In this document: positions 52,706-62,900 of the stretch, piece by piece
How the letters are laid out: every line of letters starts with the position of its first letter
How positions within the stretch are numbered: the stretch's first letter is position 1
The notes under the pieces: generated by a model
The model's input: the letters and a program-made list of their open reading frames with translations, nothing else
Told to the model about the DNA's origin: nothing
Databases searched by the model: none
Made by a program: the position numbers and the translations under genes
From: Pandoraea vervacti
GTDB taxonomy: Bacteria; Pseudomonadota; Gammaproteobacteria; Burkholderiales; Burkholderiaceae
NCBI RefSeq assembly: GCF_000934605.2
Contig: NZ_CP010897.2
Coordinates: 2,604,001-2,668,000, forward strand
Direction of reading: 5' to 3'
Length of the DNA: 64,000 bases

Positions 52706-53523
52706 TCGAGACGATCCGCCAGGGACTGCAAGCTGACGGTATTACCGTCTCGATCTCGAAGCTGTGCCGTTGGTTCGAGGTGCCGCGTCGCACCGTGTAT
52801 TACCGGCCGGTTAAGTCTGCACCGAAGGTTCAGGCGCGTTTTTCCGAACCGATCAAAGCACTGATTGAGGAATCGCCGTCGTTCGGCTACCGGACCGTGG
52901 CGCACCTGCTGGGGTTCAACAAGAACACGGTGCAGCGGATCTTCCAGTTGAAGGGCTGGCAGGTTCGCAAGCGACCGATTGGCTTCCGGCCTCGCGTTCA
53001 AGCGATGCCGTCGGTCGCCACCGCACCGAACGAGCGATGGTCAACGGATATGTGCCGCGTCTGGGCCGGTCGCGACGGTTGGGCTACGTTGGCGCTGGTG
53101 ATCGACTGCCATACGCGTGAACTACTGGGTTGGCGCCTGTCGCGCAGCGGCAAGGCCAGCACTGCCTCGAGCGCGTTGGAGCATGCGCTGATTGCCCGGT
53201 TCGGGACACTCGGACGGGTGCCAAAGCCATTCCTGCTCCGGAGCGACAATGGCCTGGTCTTTACGAGCCGCGATTACACGGCATTGGTGCGCCGTTACGG
53301 GTTGCGGCAGGAGTTCATTACGCCGCACTGCCCGCAGCAAAACGGCATGGTTGAGCGCGTGATCCGCACGCTCAAAGAGCAATGCGTGCATCGCCATCGG
53401 TTCGAGACGCTGCAACATGCCAGCCGCGCGATTGCCGACTGGATCCAGTTTTACAACCATCGACGGCCACACCAGGCACTGAAGATGAAGACCCCGGCTG
53501 AGGCATTCGCTTTAGCCGCTTAA
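52702..53523 (+). CDS. IS3-family OrfB transposase (DDE domain)
   Basis: A 273-residue integrase core. HTH_21 (ESPSFGYRTVAHLLGFNKNTVQRIF) is followed by the catalytic residues in RWSTDMCRVWAG, LRSDNGLVF and MVERVIRTLKEQCVHRH, and the family's end WIQFYNHRRPHQALKMKTP. All acidic residues are in place. The GTG start overlaps orfA by 4 bp, allowing coupling without frameshifting. Confidence 0.92.
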   Translation: MIETIRQGLQADGITVSISKLCRWFEVPRRTVYYRPVKSAPKVQARFSEPIKALIEESPSFGYRTVAHLLGFNKNTVQRIFQLKGWQVRKRPIGFRPRVQAMPSVATAPNERWSTDMCRVWAGRDGWATLALVIDCHTRELLGWRLSRSGKASTASSALEHALIARFGTLGRVPKPFLLRSDNGLVFTSRDYTALVRRYGLRQEFITPHCPQQNGMVERVIRTLKEQCVHRHRFETLQHASRAIADWIQFYNHRRPHQALKMKTPAEAFALAA

Positions 53524-53551
53524 CCTGTGCAGGTTTCACTGGGTCAATACA

Positions 53552-54121
53552 GTAGTGCATGCACAGGACGCAGCGCGTCCCGCGCCGATCGTCGCCGGTG
53601 GCGTTGTCGAATACCGCACCACCTTGCTGGGCGTCGATGCGAAGAATCGCAGCATCAAAGTTGCAGACGATCACGGCAAGCCGGTGACGTTCCTCGTCGG
53701 CCCGGACGTCAGGAACTTTGAACAGCTTCGTAAAGGGGATAAGGTCATCGTCGCGTACGAACGCTCCGTGGCCATTTCGGTAGCGCCGGGCGACGGCATT
53801 CGCAGCCGGGTGCTGACCGAAGGCGCCGATCGCGCCGCGCCGGGCGAAAAGCCCGCCGCCGACGCCGCCCGTAACCTGAAGGTCGTGGCAACAGTGCAGC
53901 GCATCGATCGCAAGTCGAACGTGATTACGCTGCGCGGCCCGCAACGCACCGTCGACGTCAATGTCGAAGATCCGAAGCTGCTCGAAGGCGTGAAGGTGGG
54001 CGATTCCGTGACGGTGAACTACACCGAAGCGATCGCGGTTGCCGTTACGCCCGATCCGTCGGCCGGCAGCAAGGCGAAGAAGTGGGTGCCGCCGGTGCCG
54101 GCATCGGCACCGAAGCCCTGA
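53552..54121 (+). pseudogene. 3' fragment of IS-interrupted periplasmic protein gene
   Basis: This encodes the rest of the signal peptide (VVHAQDA) and the mature protein, with two similar beta-type units: VVEYRTTLLGVDAKNRSIKVADDHGKPVTFLVGPDVRNFEQLRKGDKVIVAY and VVATVQRIDRKSNVITLRGPQRTVDVNVEDPKLLEGVKVGDSVTVNYTEA, described here in segments. The repeat looks like a DUF1344/OB-like small beta fold; I do not know its function. An in-frame GTG at 53555 could give a protein without secretion signal. Confidence 0.85.
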
Positions 54122-54256
54122 AGTTCCGTCGTTCCGACTGACGGCTGCGATGCATTTTCCGCAGCCGAGTGTTGACGGTCGTGTCGCCGGTGTCGCCAGC
54201 GATGGCCCATCGGCGCACGAGTCCCCCCCTGATACGGCAAGCACCCGGAGATCGCC

Positions 54257-54838
54257 ATGGCTCGGTCCGCCTTGAAGTTCGACGATGCAACCTATGCTGC
54301 CTTGCTCGGCGCCGCACGCGATGCGGACGCAGCACATCCTCATAACAACCCCGCCTTTCTCGACGCATTCCTGGCGGACGCGTGGAAAGCCGCGCACCGG
54401 ATTTACGGCGCACAAACGTATTTGCGCTTCATGGCGCAGGCGGGGGTGACACGCCGCCCCAGCGCCGGCACGGTGCAAAAGGCCATTGTCCGCGCGCGGT
54501 CGATTTACGAAACACCGCTCGCTCCGGCCTTCGGCGCCTTGCCGGCCGCAGGTGGGTCCGTGTGGGCGCAGCAACTGGAGCAGAATCTGGCGCGCGCCAT
54601 GACGCTGCTCGACGCCATGCCCGAGAGCCACAACGCGCTGGGCGACGGCGTGGCGGACGTTGCGGACGCCATGCGGCGAGTGCAGCATCTCGAACGGGAA
54701 AATCTGGAGTTACGTGCGCGCCTCGCGCAGATGACGGTCGCCGCCGCCTACGCCCGCGAAGCGCTGGGTGAGACGCTGACGGTTTTCGCACCGCACGCGT
54801 TGCAGCAGGTCAGCAGCCTGAGCCGTCACGGCGCCTGA
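54257..54838 (+). CDS. Conserved hypothetical cytoplasmic protein
   Basis: A 193-residue protein, Ala-rich, without signal peptide or TM helices. The N-terminal half (AALLGAARDADAAHPHNNPAFLDAFLADAWKAAHRIYG) is helical. The segment FMAQAGVTRRPSAGTVQKAIVRAR may be a DNA-binding helix pair, and residues 150-185 (MRRVQHLERENLELRARLAQM) form a short coiled coil. The layout recalls small KfrA-like proteins but the match is weak. CGGAG lies 7 nt before the ATG. It is convergent with the sensor kinase gene, whose end overlaps it by 13 bp. Confidence 0.7.
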   Translation: MARSALKFDDATYAALLGAARDADAAHPHNNPAFLDAFLADAWKAAHRIYGAQTYLRFMAQAGVTRRPSAGTVQKAIVRARSIYETPLAPAFGALPAAGGSVWAQQLEQNLARAMTLLDAMPESHNALGDGVADVADAMRRVQHLERENLELRARLAQMTVAAAYAREALGETLTVFAPHALQQVSSLSRHGA

Positions 54839-56373
54839 CGCGCAGGCGTCGCCGTGGCGGGGCCGGAGGGCGAGGGCGGCATGGCCGGTGGCGCGCCGCC
54901 GTCGCCCCTGCCGTTGCCCTCTGTCCCAAGATCGGCGGGGCGCGTCTCGCTGTCGACATTCGAGCCAGCACTGCCGCCACGTCCGGCGGCGACGGAAAAA
55001 CCAAACCGGTTGAGGCCGTTCGCGCTGCGTGCCCACACCGTCCCGCCGTGCATTTCGGCAATGGCCTTGACGATTGCCAGCCCCAATCCGTGATTCTCGC
55101 GACTGTTCGTGCGCGAAGCCTCCGCGCGGTAAAAGCGGTCGAACAGGTGCGCGAGCACATCCGGTGCAATCGGTGCGCCGGGATTGACGACCTCGATGTG
55201 CACGCGTCGGGTGTCGTCCGTGCGCGTGTCGTTCGGTCCGGCCGCCTGCACAGCGATGTGCACATCGATGTTGGCGCCCGGCGCGCAATGTTCGATGGCG
55301 TTCATGACCAGATTGGCCAAGGCGCGTCCGAACAGCGCCTTGTTGACCGGGGCAAAGGCGCTGCCGTGCAGTCGCGCGGTGACTTGCGCCTCTTCGAGCG
55401 CAAGCTCCAGAAATTCCAGCGTGTGCGCCGCTTCGCTGGCGAGTGACAGCGCCGTGAGTCCGGTCGCGCGCTCGCCCTGATCGGCTCGGGAGAGAAACAG
55501 CATGTCGTTGACGATGGTGCGCATGCGGCCCAGCTCTTCCAGATTCGACTGCAGCAAGGCTCGCAACGCCTCAACCGGCCGCGCTCGCGTGAGCGCCACT
55601 TCCGTCTGCCCGATCAGAATCGTAATCGGTGTGCGCAACTCATGGGCGACATCGGCGTTGAAAGACTCCAGTCGCTCGTAAGCGCTGTCCAGCCGCGCCA
55701 GCGCGCCGTTGAACGAGTGGGTAAGATCGTCGAGCTCGACGGGCAGTGACCGGGTATCCAGGCGCTGCGAACGATTGTCCGGACGAATTTCGGACGCTTC
55801 GCGCGTGAGCCGCCGCAATGGCGACAGCCCCAGTCGCGTCACGGAAAAACTGAGCAGCAGCACGCCCAACGCACCTAATCCGGAGAGCGCCGCCAGACTC
55901 AGGCCGAACGCCCGCAATGTCTGTTCGTTGGGGGCATAGCTGGCGGCGACTTGCAGCGCGACCGCCGGGCGCGTGCCGTAAGGCGGCAAAATTTCGCGCG
56001 TGGTCAGCATGTCGTCGCCGCCGTTGTCGGGACTCAGCCGGACATACCCGTTGGATAGCCGTTTGACGAACATGCCGCTCACCGGGGTACCGAACGTGTA
56101 ACGCGGGTCGTCGCTGGTGACCGCGTAGGTCGTGGTGCCGTCGCGCGGCGTCATGTCGCTCAGCTTCTCACGCACGATCTGCCACTTCTCGGGCGTACCG
56201 CCGTGGTAGACGATGATATGGGCGATCTGCGCCCGATCGTCGAGCGATTCGCGAAGGTGCCGCTCCAACTGCGCGCGCAGCACCAGATACAACGCCGCGC
56301 CCACGAGGGCGAATACCGACAGCGCCACAACGGCGAACATGGCGGCAAGGCGTCGGGAGATCGAGTGTTTCAC
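54826..56373 (-). CDS. CusS/CopS-like sensor histidine kinase
   Basis: A 515-residue membrane kinase. TM1 is at about 10-30, a periplasmic sensor of about 125 residues follows, then TM2 (about 160-182), HAMP, and the catalytic core: FNADVAHELRTPI with the phospho-accepting His, NLVMNAIEHC, the G1 box and HGLGLAIVKAIAEMHGG. The C-terminal 60 residues are a low-complexity tail. It belongs to the heavy-metal sensor kinase subfamily by architecture and start (KHSISRRLAAMFA). The GTG at 56373 is the most likely start because upstream codons fall in the response regulator gene. It partners the regulator encoded 37 bp upstream. Confidence 0.88.
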   Translation of the reverse strand: MKHSISRRLAAMFAVVALSVFALVGAALYLVLRAQLERHLRESLDDRAQIAHIIVYHGGTPEKWQIVREKLSDMTPRDGTTTYAVTSDDPRYTFGTPVSGMFVKRLSNGYVRLSPDNGGDDMLTTREILPPYGTRPAVALQVAASYAPNEQTLRAFGLSLAALSGLGALGVLLLSFSVTRLGLSPLRRLTREASEIRPDNRSQRLDTRSLPVELDDLTHSFNGALARLDSAYERLESFNADVAHELRTPITILIGQTEVALTRARPVEALRALLQSNLEELGRMRTIVNDMLFLSRADQGERATGLTALSLASEAAHTLEFLELALEEAQVTARLHGSAFAPVNKALFGRALANLVMNAIEHCAPGANIDVHIAVQAAGPNDTRTDDTRRVHIEVVNPGAPIAPDVLAHLFDRFYRAEASRTNSRENHGLGLAIVKAIAEMHGGTVWARSANGLNRFGFSVAAGRGGSAGSNVDSETRPADLGTEGNGRGDGGAPPAMPPSPSGPATATPARQAP

Positions 56374-56410
56374 AAGGGTGATGTGGGTGCAGGTTCGCTC
56401 GGATGTGGCC

Positions 56411-57091
56411 TCAGACCTGCGCCTCGCGCACTTCGAGCACGTAGCCCATGCCGCGCACGGTGTGCAGCAGCTTGGTCGTGAACGGGCCGTCGAGTTTGGC
56501 GCGCAGCCGCTTGATGGCCGTTTCCACCACGTTCGTATGGCTGTCGAAATTGACATCCCAGACGAGTTCGGTGATTGCCGTCTTCGACAGGATGTCCCCC
56601 TGACGGCGCGCCAGGACCGACAGCAACTGGAATTCCTTGGCGGTGAGATCGAGGCGATGGCCGTCTCGGGTCGCACGGCGCCCGATGAGATCAACGAACA
56701 GATCGCCCACCGAAATCAGCGTCGACTCCTGTACGCGTGTGCGGCGTGCCAGCGCATGGAGTCGTTCGACCAGTTCGATGAACGAGAACGGTTTCGTCAG
56801 ATAGTCGTCGGCGCCTTCGCGAAGCCCGCGCACACGGTCGGTCACATGATCGCGGGCGGTGAGCATGATGACCGGCGTCGACTTGCGTTCGCGCAAGGCG
56901 GCGAGCACCGCGAAGCCATCGCGTTTGGGAAGCATGACATCGAGCACGATCACGTCGTAGTCGAACTCCAGCGCCAGATGCGTGCCTTCCTCGCCATCGA
57001 GCGCCACGTCGACGACCCAGCCTTGCTCGGTCAGCCCGGCGCACAGATAGTCCACCACCTTTTGTTCGTCTTCAACGATCAGCACTTTCAT
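56411..57091 (-). CDS. CusR/CopR-like OmpR-family response regulator
   Basis: A 226-residue regulator. The receiver domain has the acidic pair ED (7-8), the phosphorylated D51 in VIVLDVMLP and K in YLTKPF. The winged-helix effector has DLTAKEFQLLSVLARRQGDILSKTAI and HTNVVETAIKRLRAKLD. It should activate the RND operon in which it lies, forming an autoregulatory loop. Its start follows the OMF gene by 9 bp, and its GAGGTAA ribosome site is inside that gene's end. Confidence 0.93.
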   Translation of the reverse strand: MKVLIVEDEQKVVDYLCAGLTEQGWVVDVALDGEEGTHLALEFDYDVIVLDVMLPKRDGFAVLAALRERKSTPVIMLTARDHVTDRVRGLREGADDYLTKPFSFIELVERLHALARRTRVQESTLISVGDLFVDLIGRRATRDGHRLDLTAKEFQLLSVLARRQGDILSKTAITELVWDVNFDSHTNVVETAIKRLRAKLDGPFTTKLLHTVRGMGYVLEVREAQV

Positions 57092-57100
57092 GTCGTTACC

Positions 57101-58654
57101 TCATCTTTGCGCATTATACGAGTCAGCGGATGCGCTGGCGGGCGTGAGGGCGACCGGCGGCGCCGGGGATGCTGAGGATGCTGAGGATGCTGAGGATGCT
57201 AAGGGGGCCGAGGTCTCCGAAGGCTGCCATCCACCTCCCAACGCTTTGACCAGTGCCACCGACAGCACGAGTTGCTGGCCGCGTATCTGCACGTCCTGAC
57301 GTTCGCTCGCGAGCGCCGACTGCTGCGCCGTGATGACGCTCAGATACGCCGTGAGACCGCCCGAATAACGATCGTTGGCGAGGCCCAGCAGCCGCTCGGC
57401 GTCGACGACGGCCGCGCGCGACTCGCGGGCGGCCGCGTCCAGCACCGACAGGCCGGTGACCCCGTCCTGTACCTGCTGGAACGCGGTGAGCACCGTTTGG
57501 CGATAGTTCGCTTCGACCCCGCGATACCCGGCGCTGGCGAAGTCGACGTTGGCCTGGCGTCGGCCGCCGTCGAAGACGACTTGCGAGGCCACAGTGCCAA
57601 GCGTCCACAACAGGCTCGGGGCCGACAGCAGGCTGGCGAATTCGGTGCTCTGCCAGCCGATCCCCGGATTGAGCGTCAGACTGGGGAAGAACGCCGCCTT
57701 TGCGACGCCGATCTGCGCGTTCGCGGCGGCCATGTTGCGCTCGGCGGCGGCGACGTCGGGGCGCCGTTGCAGGATGTCGCTGGGCACGCCGAGGGGAATC
57801 GCCGGGAGCACGCCGGGCAACGGGCCGGTGGCCAGGGTGAATGCCGGTGCCGGCACGCCGACGAGGGCGGCGATGGCATGCTCGTACTGATCGCGCTGCT
57901 GGTGTAACAGACGCGCCTGCACGCGCGTGGTGTCCAGTTGCGATTGCTGCTGGAGCACGTCCAGTCCCGAGACGGCCCCCAGATCATGCTGCGCGCTCAC
58001 GTAGTCGAGCGCCTTTTGCTGCAACGCGACCGACTGATCCAGTACCTTGATCTCCGCATCCACCTCCCGCAACTGAAAGTACGCAGTCGCGAGTTGTGTG
58101 GTGAGGATCAGCCGGGCGTTCGCCAGGTCATCGCGCGCCTGTTCGGCGGATGCCTGCGCGCCTTCCACCTGACGACGGATGCGCCCGAACAGGTCGGTGT
58201 CGTAGCTCACGCCGAGGCCGAGCTGCACGTTGTTCTGGACCGTCGACATGCTCGCCGACGAGTAGCTCGTGACCGGCCGGTTTGCCGAAATGCGCTGGCG
58301 CGCCAGTCCGAAAGACGCATCGACCTCCGGAAGACGTTGCGCCGACACACCGGACAGGGTCGCCTGCGCCTGATCGTAATGGGCGAGGGCAGCGGCAAGT
58401 GTCTGGTTCTGGGCGAGCGCCTGGGTCTCGAGCGCATCGAGCGCCGGTTCGCGGAACGCCTTCCACCAGTCGGGCTGCAACGCCGCGTGCGAGGGCTGCG
58501 CCAGTTTCCAGTAACCGTCCGTCTTCCAGTCGGCCGGGGCGGCGACGTCGGGGCGATGGTAATCCGGTCCCACCGCACACGCGCCGAGCAGCGCGCTGAG
58601 CGCGGCAGCCGCCAGCGTCGCACCGAGCGGGACGCCGCGCGTGGCCGCGCTCAC
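57101..58654 (-). CDS. NodT-family outer-membrane lipoprotein of the RND pump
   Basis: A 517-residue TolC-like channel. The lipoprotein signal ends ALLGAC-AVGPDYHRP. The OEP repeats include WKAFREPALDALE, YDTDLFGRIRRQVEGA, ILQRRPDVAAAERNMAAANAQIGVAKAAFFPSL and LSVITAQQSAL. The extreme C-terminus carries a four-unit SAS repeat from a 9-bp DNA repeat. The GTG start overlaps the adaptor gene's stop (GTGA). It completes the tripartite RND complex. Confidence 0.93.
   Translation of the reverse strand: MSAATRGVPLGATLAAAALSALLGACAVGPDYHRPDVAAPADWKTDGYWKLAQPSHAALQPDWWKAFREPALDALETQALAQNQTLAAALAHYDQAQATLSGVSAQRLPEVDASFGLARQRISANRPVTSYSSASMSTVQNNVQLGLGVSYDTDLFGRIRRQVEGAQASAEQARDDLANARLILTTQLATAYFQLREVDAEIKVLDQSVALQQKALDYVSAQHDLGAVSGLDVLQQQSQLDTTRVQARLLHQQRDQYEHAIAALVGVPAPAFTLATGPLPGVLPAIPLGVPSDILQRRPDVAAAERNMAAANAQIGVAKAAFFPSLTLNPGIGWQSTEFASLLSAPSLLWTLGTVASQVVFDGGRRQANVDFASAGYRGVEANYRQTVLTAFQQVQDGVTGLSVLDAAARESRAAVVDAERLLGLANDRYSGGLTAYLSVITAQQSALASERQDVQIRGQQLVLSVALVKALGGGWQPSETSAPLASSASSASSASPAPPVALTPASASADSYNAQR
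57168..57203. repeat. 9-bp tandem repeat in the OMF gene 3' end
   Basis: Four copies of GATGCTGAG (the last GATGCTAAG) encode SAS-type tripeptides on the minus strand near the C-terminus. They are in frame and therefore tolerated. Confidence 0.85.
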
Positions 58655-59949
58655 GCTTTGGCTCCCTGCGGTTTGGCGCTCGCGCCGTGCTGACGGCGCT
58701 CACCGCTGCCGCCGCCCGATTTCACGCCGGAAGAGGCTTTCATGTCGAGCGCCCTGGCTTGCACGTGGTCGCCATCGTCGATGGAATCGCTCGGATTGAC
58801 GATCACGCGGTCGGTCGGGGCGACGCCATCGGCCAGTTCCAGCGACTGTCCGAGGTCCTGGGCGATCACGATCTTGTGCAGATGCACGACCCCCTGAGCG
58901 TCGACCACTGCCACGCGCGGACCTTCCGCGCGAAACAGCAGCGCATTGGCCGGTACGCTCAGATGCGCCTGCACGGCGCTGGGCAGCGCCAGCTGCACGT
59001 AGGCGCCGGGCCGCAGTGTCCCGTCCGGGTTCGGCAAGGCCGCCTCGATCTGGAGCGAGCGCGTCGTCACGTCGATGGCGCCTGACACATGGGTAATCCT
59101 ACCCTGGAAGTGCTGGCCGGGAAGTTCGGCCTGCGTCACGACGACAGACTGACCGACGGCCACGCCCTGCGCATACGCCTGCGGGACCTGGACATAGACG
59201 CGCAGCGGGTCCGTCTGCGCCAGCGAAAACAACGCCTGACTGCTACCGCTGCCCGCCGAGACAAGATCGCCGATGTCGACGTTGCGTTGCGTGATGACGC
59301 CGTCGAACGGCGCGACGATGCGTTTGAACGACTCCAGTTGCTGGAGCCGCTTGACGTTGGCGTCTGCCGCCGCGAGGTTGGCGACGCCTTGCGTGTAGGT
59401 GCTCTGGCGCTCATCCAGTTCCTGCTGGGAAACGGCGTCGCGCTGACGCAATTGCTGCCAGCGCGCGAGCGACGACTTCGCCAGTCCGAGAGACGCGTTG
59501 ATCTGATTGCGCTGGGCGACGGCCTGCGCCAGTTCCTGATCGATTTCGGGCGTGTCCAGATCGGCGAGCAATTGGCCTTGCTTCACGCGCGCGCCGATGT
59601 CGACATAACGGTGCAGCACGTACCCGGTCGCCCGGGCGAAGATCGGCGACTCCACGGCGCCGCGCAGCGTGGCGGGCAGCAGCGTCTCGCTCGCCTCGGT
59701 CGCCTGCGGCGTGACGATGCTGACGTACTGCGCGGCATTGCGCTGCGTCACCTCGGCCACTTCGCGGCGTTGTAGCGCGTTCGAGATCGTGGTGCGTGCG
59801 GCGCCCGCCACCAGCAGCAAGGCCACGACGATCAGCGCAACCCTGGCGCGTCGGAATTCGCCCCGCCGAGGGGGCAGTTGCCGACCGTCGGCAGGATCGT
59901 GCTCGGGAATGGCCAGTTCGGCGTGATGTTTCTCGGTCATGTCGTTCAA
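58651..59949 (-). CDS. RND periplasmic adaptor (membrane fusion protein)
   Basis: A 432-residue adaptor. One TM helix (about 37-55) is followed by the lipoyl and hairpin parts: YVLHRYVDIGARVKQGQLLADLDTPEIDQELAQA, VKRLQQLESFKRIVAPFDGVITQRNVDIGDLVSAG and the beta-barrel ITHVSGAIDVTTRSLQIEAALPNPDGTLRPGAYVQL, read in segments. The C-terminal 35 residues are basic and low in complexity. It links the RND pump to the NodT channel. The stop overlaps the channel gene start. Confidence 0.93.
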   Translation of the reverse strand: MNDMTEKHHAELAIPEHDPADGRQLPPRRGEFRRARVALIVVALLLVAGAARTTISNALQRREVAEVTQRNAAQYVSIVTPQATEASETLLPATLRGAVESPIFARATGYVLHRYVDIGARVKQGQLLADLDTPEIDQELAQAVAQRNQINASLGLAKSSLARWQQLRQRDAVSQQELDERQSTYTQGVANLAAADANVKRLQQLESFKRIVAPFDGVITQRNVDIGDLVSAGSGSSQALFSLAQTDPLRVYVQVPQAYAQGVAVGQSVVVTQAELPGQHFQGRITHVSGAIDVTTRSLQIEAALPNPDGTLRPGAYVQLALPSAVQAHLSVPANALLFRAEGPRVAVVDAQGVVHLHKIVIAQDLGQSLELADGVAPTDRVIVNPSDSIDDGDHVQARALDMKASSGVKSGGGSGERRQHGASAKPQGAKA

Positions 59950-59997
59950 CCCGTCAAATCTTGGTATCTGGTATGTTGGGCGCCGGTCGTGGCGCGT

Positions 59998-62900
59998 TCA
60001 GCGGTTCGCGCGCTCGTCGCCGTCGCCTTGTGTCTCACGCGTGGTATGGGTGGTATGGGCCGCTCGCCGGGCGTGGCGTCGTGCGAGTCGCGTGTGAACG
60101 CCAGCGAAGACAAGCGGCACGAAAAAGAGCGTCGACACCGTGGCGAACATCAGTCCGCCGATCACCGCGCGGCCCAGCGGCGCGTTCTGTTCCGCCCCCT
60201 CGCCAAGGCCAAGCGCCATGGGCACCATGCCGATGATCATGGCCAGCGCCGTCATCAGCACCGGCCGAATCCGGCTGGCCCCGGCTTCCAGCGCGGCCGT
60301 GAGCGGCGTCATGCCCGCTTGCATGCGCTGTCGCGCAAAGGCGACCACGAGAATACTGTTGGCGGTCGCGACCCCCATCGTCATGATGGCGCCGGTCAGC
60401 GCGGGCACCGACAGCCGGGTGCCGGACAGGAACAGCATCCAGACGATACCGGCCAGCGCGGCGGGCAGGGCGCTCACGATGATGAGCGGGTCGACCCACG
60501 ACTGAAAGTTCACCACGATGAGCAGGTACACGAGCACGATGGCCATCGCCACGCCGATGCCCAGGCCCAGATACGAGCTCTGCATCGTGCTGACCTGCCC
60601 GCGCACGACGATCTGGCTGCCGCGCGGCAGGTTCTGCCTGGTCTTTGCGACCAGTTGATTGATGTCACTGGCCACGCTGCCCAGATCCCGGCCTTCCACG
60701 CTCACGAAAATGTCGATGACCGGTCGGATGTTGTAGTGGCTCACCACGGCGAAGCGCTGCGTCGGCTCGACCTTCACGAAGTTGCCCAGCAACTGCGACT
60801 GTCCGGTGCCGGTCGTTCCTGCGACCGGCAGACGCAGCAAGTCGTCGATGGAACTGATGCGGTATTGCGGCGACTGCACCGAGAGGCTGTACTCCACGCC
60901 GTTCTGCTCGTTGAACCAGAAGCCGGGGGAAGTCTGCGAACTGCCCGAGAGCGAAATCAGCACGTTCTGGGCGACGGCATTGGCGTTCAGATTCAGTTGC
61001 TGCAAACGCGTGCGGTCCATGTCGAGGTGGATCGTCGGGGCGTTCACCCGTTGCTGGATGTGCGCGTCGACGGTCCCCGGCACCTGGCGTACCTGCTTGA
61101 GCAGCTTCGTTGCCACGTCGAAATTCGCCAGTTGCTGGTTGCCGCTGATCTGAATGTCGATCGCGGCAGGCAGGCCGAAGTTGAGGATCTGCGTGACGAT
61201 GTCCGCTGGCTGGAAGAAGAACTCCACGCCGGGGAAGCGTTGCGGCAGGAGGGCGCGCAGTTTGTCTATGTATGTCGCGCTCGGGTGGTGGTCCGGCGTC
61301 AGCGCGATCTGAATCTCGCCATCGAGCGCGCCGATCGTCCCGGCGTTGCTGTAGGACAGGTTGATGCCGCTGTACGGCAGGCCGAGGTTATCGAGAATCG
61401 TCTCCAGCTCGTTGGCGGGGACCACCTCGCGCACCGCCTTCTCGACTTGATCGGCCAGCCGCGCCGTCTCTTCGATACGCGTGCCCGTTGGCGCGCGCAT
61501 GTGCATGCGGATGTTGCCGGCATCGACCGACGGAAAGAAGTCGGCGCCCAGCGCGAACACCAGCCCCATCGACAGAACGCAGAACGCGAGAAAGCCGCTC
61601 GCGAAAACGCGGCGGCGCACCAGCAGCGTGGAGAGCACCACGATATAGGCCGCGCGCATGCGCTCGAACCCGGCGTCGAAACGCAGGTAGAGGCGGCGGA
61701 ACACGCCCGGCCTGGCGTTCGGCGCCGCTGCATGCGCATGGCCCATGAGCAGCATGGCGAGCGTGGGCACGAGCGTGCGCGAGAGGATGTACGACGCGAG
61801 CATGGCGAACACCACGGCTTCGGCCAGCGGCACGAAGAGGTAGCGCGCCACGCCCGTGAGGAAGAACATCGGCACGAACACGATACAGATACACAGGGTC
61901 GAGACGAGCGCCGGTACGGCGATTTCGCCCGCGCCGTCGAGAATCGCCTGATGCAGGGGCGTGCCCATATGGAGATGCCGCTCGATGTTCTCGATGGTCA
62001 CGGTCGCGTCGTCGACCAGAATCCCCACCGCCAGCGCCAGCCCGCCCAGCGTCATGATGTTGATCGTCTGGCCGAGCGCATGAAGCGCCAGCAGCGAGGA
62101 CAGGATCGAGAGCGGGATCGAGATGGCGATGATGCAGGTGCTGCGCCAGTTGCCAAGGAACAGCAGGATCATGGCGGCAGTGAGCGCGGCGGCGATCAGG
62201 GCTTCATGGATTACGCCCTGCACCGCAGCCTTCACAAAGACGGACTGGTCGAAAAGGGCCGAGATGTGGAGATCGGCGGGCAACGCCGCTCTGGCCTCCG
62301 GCAGAATCGCCTTGAGCGAGTCGACGACCGACAGCGTCGAGGCGTCGCCCGTCTTCATCACGGACATGAGCACGCCACGCTGGCCGTTCTGACGCACGAT
62401 GTTCGTCTGCGGCGAGAAGCCGGTGCGAACGTGGGCGACTTCGCGCAGATAGGTCGTGGCGCCGGCGACCGTGCGCACCGGAATGTTGTTCAGCCCCTCC
62501 ACCGTTGGCGGCGAGCCGTTCATGTCGACGGTATATTCTCGCGGCCCGATCTTGGCGGTGCCGGTTGGCAGAATCAGGTTCTGTGCATTGACCGCGGCGA
62601 CCACGTCCTGCGCGGTCAGGCCCTTGGCGAGCAGTGCGCGCGTGTCGATGTCGACCGAAATCAGCCGCGTTTTGCCGCCGTACGGATAAGGCACGGCGGC
62701 CCCGGGAATCGTCACGAGCTGCGGGCGCAGGAAATTGAGCGCGGTGTCGTTGAGCGCCGGTTCGGACAGGCTCGGGCTCGACAGGCCCAACTGCATGACG
62801 GGAATCGACGACGCCGAGTAGCTGATGACCAGCGGCGGCGTTGCTCCCGGGGGCATTTGCTTGACCTGCGCCTGTTCGACAGCGACGACCTGCGCAATGG

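Larger units (their letters stand above)
52342..53551 (+). mobile_element. IS3-family insertion sequence, complete, 1210 bp
   Basis: The terminal inverted repeats begin TGTATTGACCCAGTGAA and match for about 21 bp with one gap. A 4-bp target duplication GTAG lies at 52338-52341 and 53552-53555. OrfA and OrfB overlap by 4 bp and are both intact. The host gene is restored exactly when the element and one GTAG are removed, so the insertion is recent. Confidence 0.94.

Noticed and set aside
56374..56694. An upstream extension of the sensor kinase frame
   Set aside because: It runs through the response regulator gene in another frame and has no kinase-family sequence. The start at 56373 gives the normal subfamily N-terminus.
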